Assembly: GCA_900548625.1 (NCBI GenBank)
Contig: URLO01000009.1
Span: 1-54,054, forward strand
DNA length: 54,054 bases
Origin: an uncultured Eubacteriales bacterium
GTDB taxonomy: Bacteria; Bacillota; Clostridia; Oscillospirales; Oscillospiraceae
Direction: 5' to 3'
Position numbers and translations under genes: made by a program. Shown here piece by piece: positions 15,070 through 23,958 of this stretch; the stretch's first letter is position 1; each line of letters starts with the position of its first letter. The notes beneath the pieces were generated by a model, which saw only the letters and a list, made by a program, of their open reading frames with translations, was not told the DNA's origin and made no database searches.

Positions 15070-15979
15070 ACGATTTTTTGCGGCATTTTCGCTGATCGCG
15101 GCGCTGCTGCTGAGCGGATGCAGCCTCGCTCAACCGGAGGGAGAACATGCCGCCGCGGAGGAAGACCGGATGGTCGGTGTGCTGGTCACACGCAAGCCGC
15201 TCGACCTGTTCGACGCGGAGGGATATTTCCGCGACCATGCGGGACAGATCACAAACGGCGGAAAGATCAGCGACGCAGATGCGCAGCGCTATCAAAACGC
15301 GCTGTTTGCCGAGTGGAGTGAAGCGGAGCAGCGCTATGTATTTGCGGGCGCGGATGGCTACGCATGGCTCTGCACGGAAGAAACGGATGGGGAGGGCGCG
15401 TACACAAGGATGCAGAACGACGACGTTTTCTGTGATGGCAAAAGCGCGGTGCATGTGACAGACGCAGGCACGAGCTATGACTTTTCCACCACACTCTACG
15501 CAAGAAACAACGCCGGAAGCGTCTACTTCGTCGTCAATCCGCTCTATCAGACCGAAGATGGGCGCGTCTACGCGCGCTCCGGAAGCGGCATCCAGTTCTC
15601 CAGCGATGAAGGCTCGACTGCATCCACAACGCAGACGCTGTCACAGACGCTCACTCGAACGGAGAACGGAGAAAAACAGGAATACTCGTTCCAATGCGCC
15701 GTCAAAATTCAGCTTGCGCCCGAGCCGGACAGCGTAACACTTTTCTGGATGGACGCTCAAAACGGCGTCCTGCGCCGGCAGACGTATGCCGCAGGCACGC
15801 TCCCCGAGGCGCTGGACGCAGAGGGTGCGGAATTCCTGATCGCGGTACAGACTTCCGCAGACGGAACGCAGACGCGGACGCTCTACAACGCTGAGGACGA
15901 GACGCAGCAGTTTGAGACGCTGCGGGAGGGAAGCGGCGGACTGCTTTCGATGCAGTATACGACGCTGAACTGGAACTAA
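15062..15979 (+). CDS. Lipoprotein of unknown function
   Basis: A 305-residue exported lipoprotein with signal peptide and lipobox LLLSGC (Cys19). The rest is predicted to be beta-rich and has no motif I recognise (for example RKPLDLFDAEGYFRDH near the start, YNAEDETQQFETLREG near the end). GGAGG stands nine bases before ATG 15062. Its start overlaps the HTH gene, so it belongs to the operon driven from 13772. An envelope protein controlled by the membrane protein/HTH pair is the simplest reading. Confidence 0.82.
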   Translation: MNKRFFAAFSLIAALLLSGCSLAQPEGEHAAAEEDRMVGVLVTRKPLDLFDAEGYFRDHAGQITNGGKISDADAQRYQNALFAEWSEAEQRYVFAGADGYAWLCTEETDGEGAYTRMQNDDVFCDGKSAVHVTDAGTSYDFSTTLYARNNAGSVYFVVNPLYQTEDGRVYARSGSGIQFSSDEGSTASTTQTLSQTLTRTENGEKQEYSFQCAVKIQLAPEPDSVTLFWMDAQNGVLRRQTYAAGTLPEALDAEGAEFLIAVQTSADGTQTRTLYNAEDETQQFETLREGSGGLLSMQYTTLNWN

Positions 15980-15989
15980 GACGGCAGAA

Positions 15990-16028
15990 AAACGCCGCCG
16001 TGATGAAAAAAACATCACGGCGGCGTTT
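15990..16028. terminator. Bidirectional terminator
   Basis: A 16-bp stem (AAACGCCGCCGTGATG and its inverse) with an A-rich loop lies between converging genes and is flanked by T-rich sequence on the right and A-rich on the left. Confidence 0.88.
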
Positions 16029-16035
16029 CTGTTTT

Positions 16036-17235
16036 TTATGGAAGCAACTTTCGGATGACGCACTCCATCGTTTTCCGGTCCCAGATAACGGGGACAGGAT
16101 AGGTCGGATTGGCCTCTTTCAGGGCCCTGCGTGCAAGCTCCGGAATGTCCTCCTCACGAAGCTGCACGACGGTTGCCGGAATGCCCATCCGGCTGTTGAG
16201 CTGGACGATGCGCTGAAGCAGATTCTCCGCCTTTTCAGCCTTTGTCGTGCCGCCCAGCACCAGATGGTCTGCGATGCGGGCGAGCTTCGGCGTTACGCGC
16301 CGCCCGTATGCTGCCAGAACGACCGGCAGCGCAATGGCGCACGCCTCGCCGTGCGGGATGTGGTACATGCCGCCGAGCGCGTGCGCGATGGCATGGACAT
16401 ATCCGACATAGGCGGTCGTGAACGCCGCGCCCGCATAGTACGACGCCATGAGAAGATGCTCGCGCGCGGGCAGATTGTGACCGTCAACATACGCGGCGTA
16501 CAGGTTTTCATTGATGAGCTTCATCGCGTCGAGCGCGTAGTATTTTGCGCGCTTGGATGCAAAGCAGTTGGTGTAGGCCTCGACGGCGTGCGTAAAGGCG
16601 TCCATGCCGGTGTTCGCGGTGATGTCCTTCGGCAGATCCAGTGTCAGCGACGGATCGAGAATGGCAGCATCCGGCACAAGGCACAGGTCTGCCACCGGGA
16701 ATTTGACGCCCCGTCTCTCGTCGGTGACGACGGCGGCGGCGGTGACCTCTGAGCCGGTCCCGGCAGTGGTCGGGATCGCGACGGTGAAGGGGAGCCTGGC
16801 GCGGACCTTCAGCGTGCCTGCCATTTTTTCGATCGGTTTTCCGGGCCTTGCGGCACATGCCGCCGCCATTTTGGTGCAGTCGAGCACGGAGCCGCCGCCG
16901 ATGGCGAGGAACGCATCGCAGCCCTCCTCGCGGTAGCGTTCCGCAGCGCCCGCGATGCACTGCGTATCGGGGTCCGGCTTCACGCCGTCATAGACGCTCG
17001 CCTCCACACCTTCCTGCTTGAGTGCGTCCAGAAGCGGCGCGATCGTGCCGCGCCGGACGGTTCCCGCGGTCGTGACGATCTGCACCTTCTTGACGCCCTG
17101 CTGCTCCAGAATAACAGCGGCTGCGAGATAGCTGCCGCTGCCCACGTTCAGCGACTGCTTTTTCTGAGGCAGGACACGCTGGGCGACCGCCATCGCACCC
17201 TGATACATTCTGTAAAGTATTTTCAAGCCGTTCAT
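16036..17235 (-). CDS. Iron-containing alcohol dehydrogenase
   Basis: Group III (iron-dependent) alcohol dehydrogenase, 399 residues. The NAD(P)-binding GGGS motif (AIGGGSVLDCTK), the TTAGTGSEV signature, and the metal ligands in GMDAFTHAVEAY, HAIAHALGG and HIPHGEACA are all present. Relatives reduce butyraldehyde, acetaldehyde or 3-hydroxypropionaldehyde to the alcohol during fermentation, and the sequence does not fix the substrate. AAAGGAG precedes the ATG at 17235. It stands alone with its own promoter and a palindromic operator. With the secondary ADH at 11009 it points to an alcohol-forming or alcohol-using metabolism. Confidence 0.93.
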   Translation of the reverse strand: MNGLKILYRMYQGAMAVAQRVLPQKKQSLNVGSGSYLAAAVILEQQGVKKVQIVTTAGTVRRGTIAPLLDALKQEGVEASVYDGVKPDPDTQCIAGAAERYREEGCDAFLAIGGGSVLDCTKMAAACAARPGKPIEKMAGTLKVRARLPFTVAIPTTAGTGSEVTAAAVVTDERRGVKFPVADLCLVPDAAILDPSLTLDLPKDITANTGMDAFTHAVEAYTNCFASKRAKYYALDAMKLINENLYAAYVDGHNLPAREHLLMASYYAGAAFTTAYVGYVHAIAHALGGMYHIPHGEACAIALPVVLAAYGRRVTPKLARIADHLVLGGTTKAEKAENLLQRIVQLNSRMGIPATVVQLREEDIPELARRALKEANPTYPVPVIWDRKTMECVIRKLLP

Positions 17236-17272
17236 GGAAAGCTCCTTTCTGCGCGCTGTGATCCATCTGAGA

Positions 17273-17289
17273 CAGACGATGATCGTCTG
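17273..17289. promoter_or_regulatory. Palindromic operator of the iron ADH gene
   Basis: CAGACGAT-G-ATCGTCTG, perfect 8-bp arms, lies downstream of the minus-strand -10 box and about 40 bases before the start codon. No regulator gene is adjacent. Confidence 0.5.
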
Positions 17290-17306
17290 ATTCTTTTACG
17301 CTTTCT

Positions 17307-17335
17307 ATCATAACGTTTTGCGCGGGAAATTTCAA
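17307..17335 (-). promoter_or_regulatory. Promoter of the iron ADH gene
   Basis: On the minus strand, TTGAAA (17330-17335) and TATGAT (17307-17312) are 17 bases apart. Confidence 0.7.
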
Positions 17336-17362
17336 TGCTCGTTTTTTGGCGGTTTTTGTGAT

Positions 17363-17402
17363 TTGACATGGATTTTACATAAGCGCACTTTTCCATTTTA
17401 CA
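17363..17402 (+). promoter_or_regulatory. PhoP-box-like repeats upstream of pstS
   Basis: TTGACA at 17363 and TTTACA at 17374 are exactly 11 bases apart, with a third TTTACA at 17397 (34 bases from the first, close to three further turns). This matches the TT(A/C/T)ACA direct-repeat pattern of Gram-positive PhoP sites. The -10 box TATTCT lies at 17412-17417 with no good -35. Confidence 0.65.
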
Positions 17403-17473
17403 CCCTGCCGGTATTCTAAAGGCGTGATCGAGATCCGATGAAATCATACTGAAATGAAAAGGAGTTCTTTCAA

Positions 17474-18280
17474 ATGAAAAAAGTTATCAGCCTTGCACTT
17501 GTTATGCTGCTGGCAGCCGCCGTTTTTGCCGGCTGCGCCAGGCAGACCTCCGGCAGCGTCGCGACCGACGGCTCGACCTCGATGGAAAAGGTCATCGGCG
17601 CGCTCGGCGAGCAGTTCCAGAACGACAACAGCGGCATCACCTTTACCTACAACCCCACCGGCTCCGGCTCCGGCATCACCGCCGTGCAGGAGGGCCGCTG
17701 CGACATCGGCCTGTCCAGCCGCGCGCTGAAGGACGATGAAAAGAGCGCCGGTCTGGTCGGTACGACCATCGCGCTTGATGGCATCGCCATCATTGTCCAC
17801 CCCGACAATCCCGTCTCCGACCTCTCCGTGCAGCAGATCGCCGACATCTATACCGGCAAGATCACCAACTGGAAGGACCTCGGCGGCGAGGACGCGGAGA
17901 TCGTCCTGATCGGCCGTGAGGCTGGCTCCGGCACGCGTGACGGCTTTGAATCGGTCACCGGCACGAAGGATGCCTGCCAGTACCGTCAGGAGCTGACCTC
18001 CACCGGCGACGTCATCACCACCGTCTCTCAGAACCCGGCCGCCATCGGCTATGCCTCGCTGGCAGCGCTCAAGGACAACGTCAAGGCAGTGCGCGTGGAT
18101 GGCGTCAGCCCGAGTGAGCAGACCGTCAAGGACGGCAGCTACGCAGTGCAGAGACCGTTTGTGCTCGTCACGAAGGATGGTACGAAGCTCTCGGACGCGG
18201 CACAGAAGTTCTTTGACTTCGCGGTGTCGAGCGATGCGGCGGCACTTATCTCCGCAGCAGGCGCCGTTCCGGTCGCGTAA
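17474..18280 (+). CDS. pstS: Phosphate-binding lipoprotein PstS
   Basis: High-affinity phosphate-binding protein of the Pst ABC transporter, 268 residues. Signal peptide with lipobox VFAGC (Cys20), then the mature domain with DGSTSMEKVIGALGEQF, the phosphate-contact segment NPTGSGSGITAVQEG, and the second contact REAGSGTRDGFESV. The length is typical of Firmicutes PstS. AAGGAG precedes the ATG. It is the first gene of a pstSCAB-phoU-phoB-phoR run, presumably induced by phosphate starvation through the upstream repeats. Confidence 0.97.
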   Translation: MKKVISLALVMLLAAAVFAGCARQTSGSVATDGSTSMEKVIGALGEQFQNDNSGITFTYNPTGSGSGITAVQEGRCDIGLSSRALKDDEKSAGLVGTTIALDGIAIIVHPDNPVSDLSVQQIADIYTGKITNWKDLGGEDAEIVLIGREAGSGTRDGFESVTGTKDACQYRQELTSTGDVITTVSQNPAAIGYASLAALKDNVKAVRVDGVSPSEQTVKDGSYAVQRPFVLVTKDGTKLSDAAQKFFDFAVSSDAAALISAAGAVPVA

Positions 18281-18292
18281 CAGAAAACCGGC

Positions 18293-18318
18293 GGCGGTGA
18301 CCCCAGCGGGTCGCCGCC
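18293..18318 (+). promoter_or_regulatory. Hairpin between pstS and pstC
   Basis: An 11-bp GC-rich stem (one G:U) with loop CAGC follows the pstS stop without a T run. Such structures often protect the pstS message or cut read-through so that the binding protein is made in excess. Confidence 0.6.
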
Positions 18319-18413
18319 GCATGGCACGCCGCACCGGCTGACAAGCGCGCACAAATCCTTGCGTTCGTTTGTAAGCCGGTGAGCAGCTCCAAAAGAAAGG
18401 CGGAATTTCTACT

Positions 18414-19313
18414 ATGCTGGCACATGGCCGCTTGCTGCGGCAAATCGAAAAAACGAACAACCGGCTCTTTGAGTCGATCATTCACGGCATTTTCCTGGTG
18501 CTCGGGCTGGTAACGGTCGGATGCGTGCTGCTCATCACAGCGTATCTGGTCGTCAGCGGCCTGCCTGCGATCCACAAGATCGGGCTCGGCAAGTTCCTGT
18601 TTGGAACGGTCTGGGCCTCAACGCAGGCGGAGCCGAAATTCGGCATTCTGCCGTTTATCCTGACGAGTGTCTACGGCACGGCGGGCGCGATCCTGATCGG
18701 CGTGCCCATCGGCTTTCTGACAGCGGTTTTTCTCGCGAAGGCCGCTTCGCCGCGTCTGCGCGCGGTGGTAGAGGAGGCCGTCAGCCTGCTTGCCGGCATT
18801 CCGTCGGTCGTGTACGGACTGGTTGGCATGCTTGTGCTTGTTCCGGGTATCCGAAAGATCTTCGGGCTTCCGGACGGTGCGAGCCTGCTCGCGGCGATCA
18901 TTGTCCTTGCGGTCATGATCCTGCCGTCCATCATCAAGGTCTCCATGACGGCGCTTGAGGCTGTCCCGCCGGAATATGAGGACGCCTCTCTCGCACTCGG
19001 CGCAACGCCTGTCGAGACATGGTTCCGCGTCAGCGTGCCCGCTGCAAAAAGCGGCATTGCGGCGGCGGTCGTTCTCGGCGTCGGCAGAGCGATCGGAGAG
19101 GCCATGGCGGTCATGATGGTCTCCGGCAATGTCGCGAACATGCCGTCGCTGTTTCAGAGCGTGCGCTTTCTCACAACGGCGGTGGCGAGCGAAATGGCCT
19201 ATTCCAGCGGCCTTCAGCGGCAGGCGCTGTTTTCCATCGCGCTGGTGCTGTTCCTGTTTATTATGCTTATCAACGCGGCGCTGAACTTCTTCCTCAAGCG
19301 CAGTAAGGGGTGA
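18414..19313 (+). CDS. pstC: Phosphate ABC transporter permease PstC
   Basis: Integral membrane subunit of the Pst transporter, 299 residues, with about six membrane segments. The cytoplasmic EAA loop that contacts PstB is visible (ALEAVPPEYEDASLALGATPVETW). AAAGAAAGGCGGA lies upstream of the ATG. The stop TGA overlaps the upstream region of pstA, so the two are coupled. Confidence 0.96.
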   Translation: MLAHGRLLRQIEKTNNRLFESIIHGIFLVLGLVTVGCVLLITAYLVVSGLPAIHKIGLGKFLFGTVWASTQAEPKFGILPFILTSVYGTAGAILIGVPIGFLTAVFLAKAASPRLRAVVEEAVSLLAGIPSVVYGLVGMLVLVPGIRKIFGLPDGASLLAAIIVLAVMILPSIIKVSMTALEAVPPEYEDASLALGATPVETWFRVSVPAAKSGIAAAVVLGVGRAIGEAMAVMMVSGNVANMPSLFQSVRFLTTAVASEMAYSSGLQRQALFSIALVLFLFIMLINAALNFFLKRSKG

Positions 19314-19318
19314 CGGTC

Positions 19319-20179
19319 ATGCAGCATGGTATCTCTAGATCCCGGCGCGCGTATAACACACTGATGCGCGTGCTGATGTATTTTGCGGCAGCGCTGACCT
19401 GCGCGCTGGTGCTGTTTCTCATCGGCTACGTGCTTTACAAGGGCGTGCCGCACCTGTCATGGCGACTCGTCTCCACGTCTCCGAGCTATCTGTCCGGCAG
19501 CATCGGCATTTTGCCGGACATTCTGAACACGCTCTACGTCGTAATGGCGACGATCCTGGTCGTGCTGCCGCTTGGCGTCTGCGCGGCGATCTATCTGACG
19601 GAGTACGCCTCCAACAAGCGCCTCGTCTCGATGATCGAATATGCGGCAGAAACGCTCTCCGGCATTCCGTCGATCATTTACGGACTGGTCGGTATGCTGT
19701 TTTTCTGTCAGTTCCTCGGGATGAAGACCTCCCTTTGGGCAGGCAGCATGACGCTCGTCATCATGAACCTGCCGACCATCATGCGCACTACGCAGGAAAG
19801 CCTCAAGACCGTTCCGCAGAGCTACCGCGAGGGCGCGTTCGGGCTTGGCGCTGGCAAGTGGCGAGTGATCCGGACGGTGGTCATGCCCGGATGCGTGGAC
19901 GGCGTCATCACCGGATGCATTCTGGCGGTCGGCCGCATCCTCGGCGAAACGGCGGCGCTTTTGTACACGGCGGGCTTCGCGCACACGCTTTACGGCCTTG
20001 CGAAGGGACTCAAAAACTCGGGCGCCACGCTGACGGTCGCACTTTATGTCTATGCCAAGGAGCAGGGCGAGTTCGATGTGGCGTTTGCCATCGCGGCGAT
20101 CCTGATGCTGCTGACGCTGCTGATCAATCTGGCGGCCACGCTGGTCGGCAAGTATTTTAAGAGGAGGAGAAGCCTATGA
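19319..20179 (+). CDS. pstA: Phosphate ABC transporter permease PstA
   Basis: Second permease subunit of the Pst transporter, 286 residues, six predicted membrane segments, with the EAA loop SLKTVPQSYREGAFGLGAGKWRVI. ATG 19319 is preferred because AAGGGG is eight bases upstream; a GTG at 19310 overlaps the pstC stop and is the alternative. The stop overlaps the pstB start (ATGA). Confidence 0.96.
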   Translation: MQHGISRSRRAYNTLMRVLMYFAAALTCALVLFLIGYVLYKGVPHLSWRLVSTSPSYLSGSIGILPDILNTLYVVMATILVVLPLGVCAAIYLTEYASNKRLVSMIEYAAETLSGIPSIIYGLVGMLFFCQFLGMKTSLWAGSMTLVIMNLPTIMRTTQESLKTVPQSYREGAFGLGAGKWRVIRTVVMPGCVDGVITGCILAVGRILGETAALLYTAGFAHTLYGLAKGLKNSGATLTVALYVYAKEQGEFDVAFAIAAILMLLTLLINLAATLVGKYFKRRRSL

Positions 20180-20931
20180 ATGACCTGATTTCGGTCAAGG
20201 ATCTGTGCCTGTGGTACGGGAAGACGCAGGCTCTGAAAGATATACAGATCGACATTCCCGAAAAAAGCATCACGGCGCTCATTGGGCCGTCCGGCTGCGG
20301 CAAATCGACGTTTCTCAAGACGCTCGACCGCATGAACGACCTGATCCCGGGCGTGAGCATCACAGGCGAGGTCACCTATCGCGGCGAGAACATTTTTGCA
20401 CCCTCCGTCGATGTCTGTGCGCTGCGCCGCCAGATCGGCATGGTGTTTCAGAAGCCGAATCCGTTCCCGATGAGCATTTACGACAATATTGCCTACGGCC
20501 CGCGGACGCACGGCATTCGCGCAAAGGCGCGGCTGGATGATATCGTGGAGCGCTCGCTCCGCGACGCGGCCATCTGGGACGAGGTCAAGGACCGGCTGAA
20601 AAAGTCGGCGCTTGGTCTATCCGGCGGACAGCAGCAGCGACTTTGCATCGCACGCGCACTGGCTGTGGAGCCGGATGTGCTGCTCATGGACGAGCCGACG
20701 AGCGCCCTCGACCCAATTTCAACTTCTAAGATCGAAGAACTTGCAATCAGCCTCAAAGACAGGTACACTATCATTATCGTAACGCACAACATGCAGCAGG
20801 CTGTCCGCATCTCCGATCAGACCGCATTTTTCCTGCTGGGCGAGCTGGTCGAGTACGGAGATACCGAGAAAATGTTCTCGCAGCCGGAGGACCGCAGGAC
20901 GGAGGACTACATCACAGGGAGGTTTGGATGA
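20176..20931 (+). CDS. pstB: Phosphate ABC transporter ATPase PstB
   Basis: ATP-hydrolysing subunit of the phosphate importer, 251 residues. Walker A is GPSGCGKST, the Q-loop is VFQKPNPFPMSIYDN (typical of PstB), the signature is LSGGQQQRL, and Walker B is VLLMDEPTSALDP. GAGGAGGAG precedes the ATG. It overlaps pstA and phoU by four bases each. Confidence 0.98.
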   Translation: MNDLISVKDLCLWYGKTQALKDIQIDIPEKSITALIGPSGCGKSTFLKTLDRMNDLIPGVSITGEVTYRGENIFAPSVDVCALRRQIGMVFQKPNPFPMSIYDNIAYGPRTHGIRAKARLDDIVERSLRDAAIWDEVKDRLKKSALGLSGGQQQRLCIARALAVEPDVLLMDEPTSALDPISTSKIEELAISLKDRYTIIIVTHNMQQAVRISDQTAFFLLGELVEYGDTEKMFSQPEDRRTEDYITGRFG

Positions 20932-21578
20932 TGAGAAGCCGGTTTGACGAGCAGCTCAAGCGCCTCGACAAGGAGCTGATCGAGATGGGCGCCATGTGCG
21001 AGGAGGCCATCGCGCTGGCTGCCAAGGCGCTTCTGGACGGCGACGAGTCTCTTGCCGCAAAGGTCGCGCCGCTCGATACGGAGATCGACCAGATGGAGCG
21101 CGATATTGAGTCCATGTGCCTCAAGCTCCTGCTTCAGCAGCAGCCCGTGGCGCGCGACCTGCGCCAGATCTCCGCGGCGCTCAAGATGATCACGGATATG
21201 GAGCGCATCGGCGATCAGGCGGCGGATATTGCCGAGATCATTGTCTTTCTGAAGGGGCGCTCCTGCGAAAGCTGCGCAGCCATCGGAGAGATGGGCAGAG
21301 CCACGATCAAGATGGTCACGGACAGCGTGGATGCCTTCGTGCGCCGCGACACGGCGCTTGCTGAGAGCGTCATTCGTTATGACGACATTGTGGACGATTA
21401 TTTTCTGAAGGTCAAGACGGCGCTCATTGGGCTTCTGGCCAGGACGCCGGATGACGGCGAATATGCGCTCGATCTCCTGATGATCGCGAAGTATTTTGAG
21501 CGCATCGGCGACCATGCCGTGAACATTGCCGAGTGGGTGGTGTTTTCCGTCACCGGCGTACATAAGGAGGAGGGGTGA
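20928..21578 (+). CDS. phoU: Phosphate signalling protein PhoU
   Basis: A 216-residue all-helical PhoU protein that couples Pst transporter state to PhoR. It is a tandem of two three-helix-bundle repeats, each with the metal-binding E/DxxxD patterns (for example KMITDMERIGDQAADIAE and LLMIAKYFERIGDHAVNIAE). ATG 20928 overlaps the pstB stop; a second ATG follows directly at 20931. Confidence 0.96.
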   Translation: MMRSRFDEQLKRLDKELIEMGAMCEEAIALAAKALLDGDESLAAKVAPLDTEIDQMERDIESMCLKLLLQQQPVARDLRQISAALKMITDMERIGDQAADIAEIIVFLKGRSCESCAAIGEMGRATIKMVTDSVDAFVRRDTALAESVIRYDDIVDDYFLKVKTALIGLLARTPDDGEYALDLLMIAKYFERIGDHAVNIAEWVVFSVTGVHKEEG

Positions 21579-21580
21579 GC

Positions 21581-22255
21581 ATGATCTGGTGTGTGGAGGA
21601 TGACGCCGGTATCCGTGATATCGAGGTCTACACGCTCCGCTCGACCGGCTTTGACGCGAGGGGCTTTGCCGACGCGGATGCATTCCGCGCGGCACTGAGG
21701 GAGGAAAAGCCGGAGCTTGTGCTTCTGGATGTGATGCTGCCCGGGGAGGACGGTGTATCGCTTCTGCGCTTTTTGCGCGCCGGGCCGGAAACGGCGCAGA
21801 TCCCCGTCATTATGGCGACGGCAAGGGGCATGGAATATGACAAGATCCAGAGCCTTGACCTCGGGGCGGACGACTATCTGGTCAAGCCCTTCGGCATGAT
21901 GGAGATGGTCTCGCGCGTCAAGGCGGTGCTCCGCCGCTGCGCGCCCTCCCAGACACAGAGAATTCTCAAAACGGGCGGACTGAGCGTGAACCTGGACGAG
22001 CACACGGTCACAGCCGATGGCGAACGCATCGCGCTGACCTTCAAGGAATTTGAGCTTCTGCGGCTGTTCCTGTCGCATCCGGGCCTTGCCTATACGCGCG
22101 ACCAGCTCTTTGCCGCCGTCTGGGGCGAGGATTACGTCGGCGAGACACGGACGGTCGATATGCACATCCGGACGCTTCGGCAGAAGCTCGGCGAGTACGG
22201 AAAGTGCATCGAGACGGTGCGCGGTGTCGGTTACCGGCTGGAGGCACAGACATGA
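21581..22255 (+). CDS. phoB: Phosphate response regulator PhoB/PhoP-like
   Basis: OmpR-family regulator of 224 residues. The receiver domain shows VEDDAG, phospho-acceptor Asp in LVLLDVMLPGEDG and KPFGMMEM; the winged helix follows, with VDMHIRTLRQKLGEYG. ATG 21581 is seven to ten bases after the GGAGG cluster; GTG 21575, overlapping the phoU stop, is a weaker option. It overlaps phoR by four bases. The location inside the pst run makes it the likely regulator of the repeats at 17363. Confidence 0.93.
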   Translation: MIWCVEDDAGIRDIEVYTLRSTGFDARGFADADAFRAALREEKPELVLLDVMLPGEDGVSLLRFLRAGPETAQIPVIMATARGMEYDKIQSLDLGADDYLVKPFGMMEMVSRVKAVLRRCAPSQTQRILKTGGLSVNLDEHTVTADGERIALTFKEFELLRLFLSHPGLAYTRDQLFAAVWGEDYVGETRTVDMHIRTLRQKLGEYGKCIETVRGVGYRLEAQT

Positions 22256-23913
22256 CGAAAAAAATCTTTCAGTCGATCATGTTCGCCGCTATGGCGGTGC
22301 TGCTGGCGAGCATTCTGATCATCATGGGCTGCCTGTACGACTATTTTACCGGCGTGCAGGAGCAGCAGCTGGAGGACGAGCTGTCGCTGGCGATGGCCGG
22401 CGTTGAAAACTCCGGCGAAGCCTATCTCAAGGCCATCCACGGCAAAAGCTATCGCCTGACTTGGATCGGAGCAGACGGCTCGGTACGGTTTGACACGCAG
22501 GCAGACGAGACCTCGATGGAAAATCACGCCCAGCGCGACGAGGTGCGCGAGGCCTTGCAGTCCGGCGAGGGCAAAAGCTCCCGCTACTCCGATACGCTTC
22601 TGGAAAAGACCGTCTATTATGCGCGGCGCATGACCGACGGCAGCGTGCTCCGCATTTCGATCAGCCGCGCGACCATCGGCGTGATCGCCATGGGTATGCT
22701 CCAGCCGATGCTGGTCGTGGCCTGTGCCGCGCTGCTGCTGGCGTTTTTCCTTGCAAAGCGCATTTCCGCGCGCGTGGTCGCGCCGCTGAACCGGCTTGAT
22801 CTGGAAAACCCGCTGGAAAACGACGCCTATGAGGAGCTCGCGCCGCTTCTGACGCGCATCAGCCGCCAGCGCCGGCAGATCGACGCGCAGCTGAAGGAGC
22901 TCCAGCAGAAGAAGGACGAATTTGCGCAGATCACATCCAGCATGAATGAGAGCCTCGTCCTGATGAACGAAAAGGGCGGCATTTTGAGCATCAATCCCGC
23001 CGCGCGGGCATTGTTCCATGCGGACGAGCGCTGCATCGGGCAGGATTTCCTGACCATCGAGCGCAGCCATGAGCTGAGCGTCGCGATCGATCACGCCATG
23101 CAGACCGGCCACAGTGAGACGCGCTTTTCGCGCAGCGGCCGGGAGTATCAGCTGGACATCAGCCGCATTGAGTCCGAGGGCGCGGTCGTCGGTGCGGTGC
23201 TGCTCGCGTTTGACGTGACGGAGGAGGCCTTCGCAGAGCGAAACCGCCGCGAATTCACGGCGAATGTGTCGCACGAGCTGAAAACACCGCTCCAGTCCAT
23301 CATGGGCAGCGCCGAGCTGATCGAAAACGGCCTTGTGAAGAAGGAGGATATGCCGCGCTTCATCGGGCATATCCGCACCGAGTCTGCGCGCCTTGTCACA
23401 CTGATCGATGATATCATCCGCCTTTCTCAGCTCGACGAGGGCGGCGAGCTTCCTTATGAACAGCTTGAGCTGCACGCCATCTGCGAGGAGACGGCAGCCA
23501 CGCTGGAAGGTGCGGCCGCAGCGAAGCATGTGACGCTGCGCGTCCACGGCGAAAAAACGCACATCCGCTGCGTGCGGCGGCTTGTGGCGGAGACCGTTTT
23601 CAACCTCTGCGACAACGCGATCAAGTATAATCGCGACGGCGGCACGGTCGATGTGACGGTCGAAAAGCGCGGCGCCTGCGCCGTCGTGACTGTGCAGGAT
23701 ACCGGCATCGGCATCCCGCCGGAGCACCAGAGCCGCATATTTGAGCGCTTCTACCGCGTGGATAAGAGCCATTCCCGCCAGTCCGGCGGGACCGGACTTG
23801 GCCTATCCATCGTCAAGCACGCCGTGCAGGATCTGGGCGGGCACATCACGCTGGAAAGCACACCGAACGTTGGAACTAAGATCACGGTGAGTTTCCCGGA
23901 CGGAAAGCTGTAG
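22252..23913 (+). CDS. phoR: Phosphate sensor kinase PhoR-like
   Basis: Membrane sensor kinase of 553 residues. Membrane segments at about 7-28 and 150-172 flank an extracytoplasmic domain. A HAMP-like linker, a PAS-like domain (SSMNESLVLMNEKGGILSIN) and a histidine-kinase core follow, with the H-box ANVSHELKTPLQSI and ATP-binding DTGIGIPPEH and GGTGLGLSIVKH. ATG 22252 overlaps the phoB stop (ATGA). Placement after phoU and phoB supports the phosphate call; a strong terminator follows. Confidence 0.94.
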   Translation: MTKKIFQSIMFAAMAVLLASILIIMGCLYDYFTGVQEQQLEDELSLAMAGVENSGEAYLKAIHGKSYRLTWIGADGSVRFDTQADETSMENHAQRDEVREALQSGEGKSSRYSDTLLEKTVYYARRMTDGSVLRISISRATIGVIAMGMLQPMLVVACAALLLAFFLAKRISARVVAPLNRLDLENPLENDAYEELAPLLTRISRQRRQIDAQLKELQQKKDEFAQITSSMNESLVLMNEKGGILSINPAARALFHADERCIGQDFLTIERSHELSVAIDHAMQTGHSETRFSRSGREYQLDISRIESEGAVVGAVLLAFDVTEEAFAERNRREFTANVSHELKTPLQSIMGSAELIENGLVKKEDMPRFIGHIRTESARLVTLIDDIIRLSQLDEGGELPYEQLELHAICEETAATLEGAAAAKHVTLRVHGEKTHIRCVRRLVAETVFNLCDNAIKYNRDGGTVDVTVEKRGACAVVTVQDTGIGIPPEHQSRIFERFYRVDKSHSRQSGGTGLGLSIVKHAVQDLGGHITLESTPNVGTKITVSFPDGKL

Positions 23914-23922
23914 CACAGCTCA

Positions 23923-23958
23923 AAAAACGGTTGGTTTCAAATGAAACCAACCGTTTTT
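23923..23958. terminator. Bidirectional terminator after phoR
   Basis: A 17-bp A/T-flanked stem (AAAAACGGTTGGTTTCA and its inverse) with a two-base loop serves phoR and the converging HTH gene, whose stop codon it touches. Confidence 0.88.
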
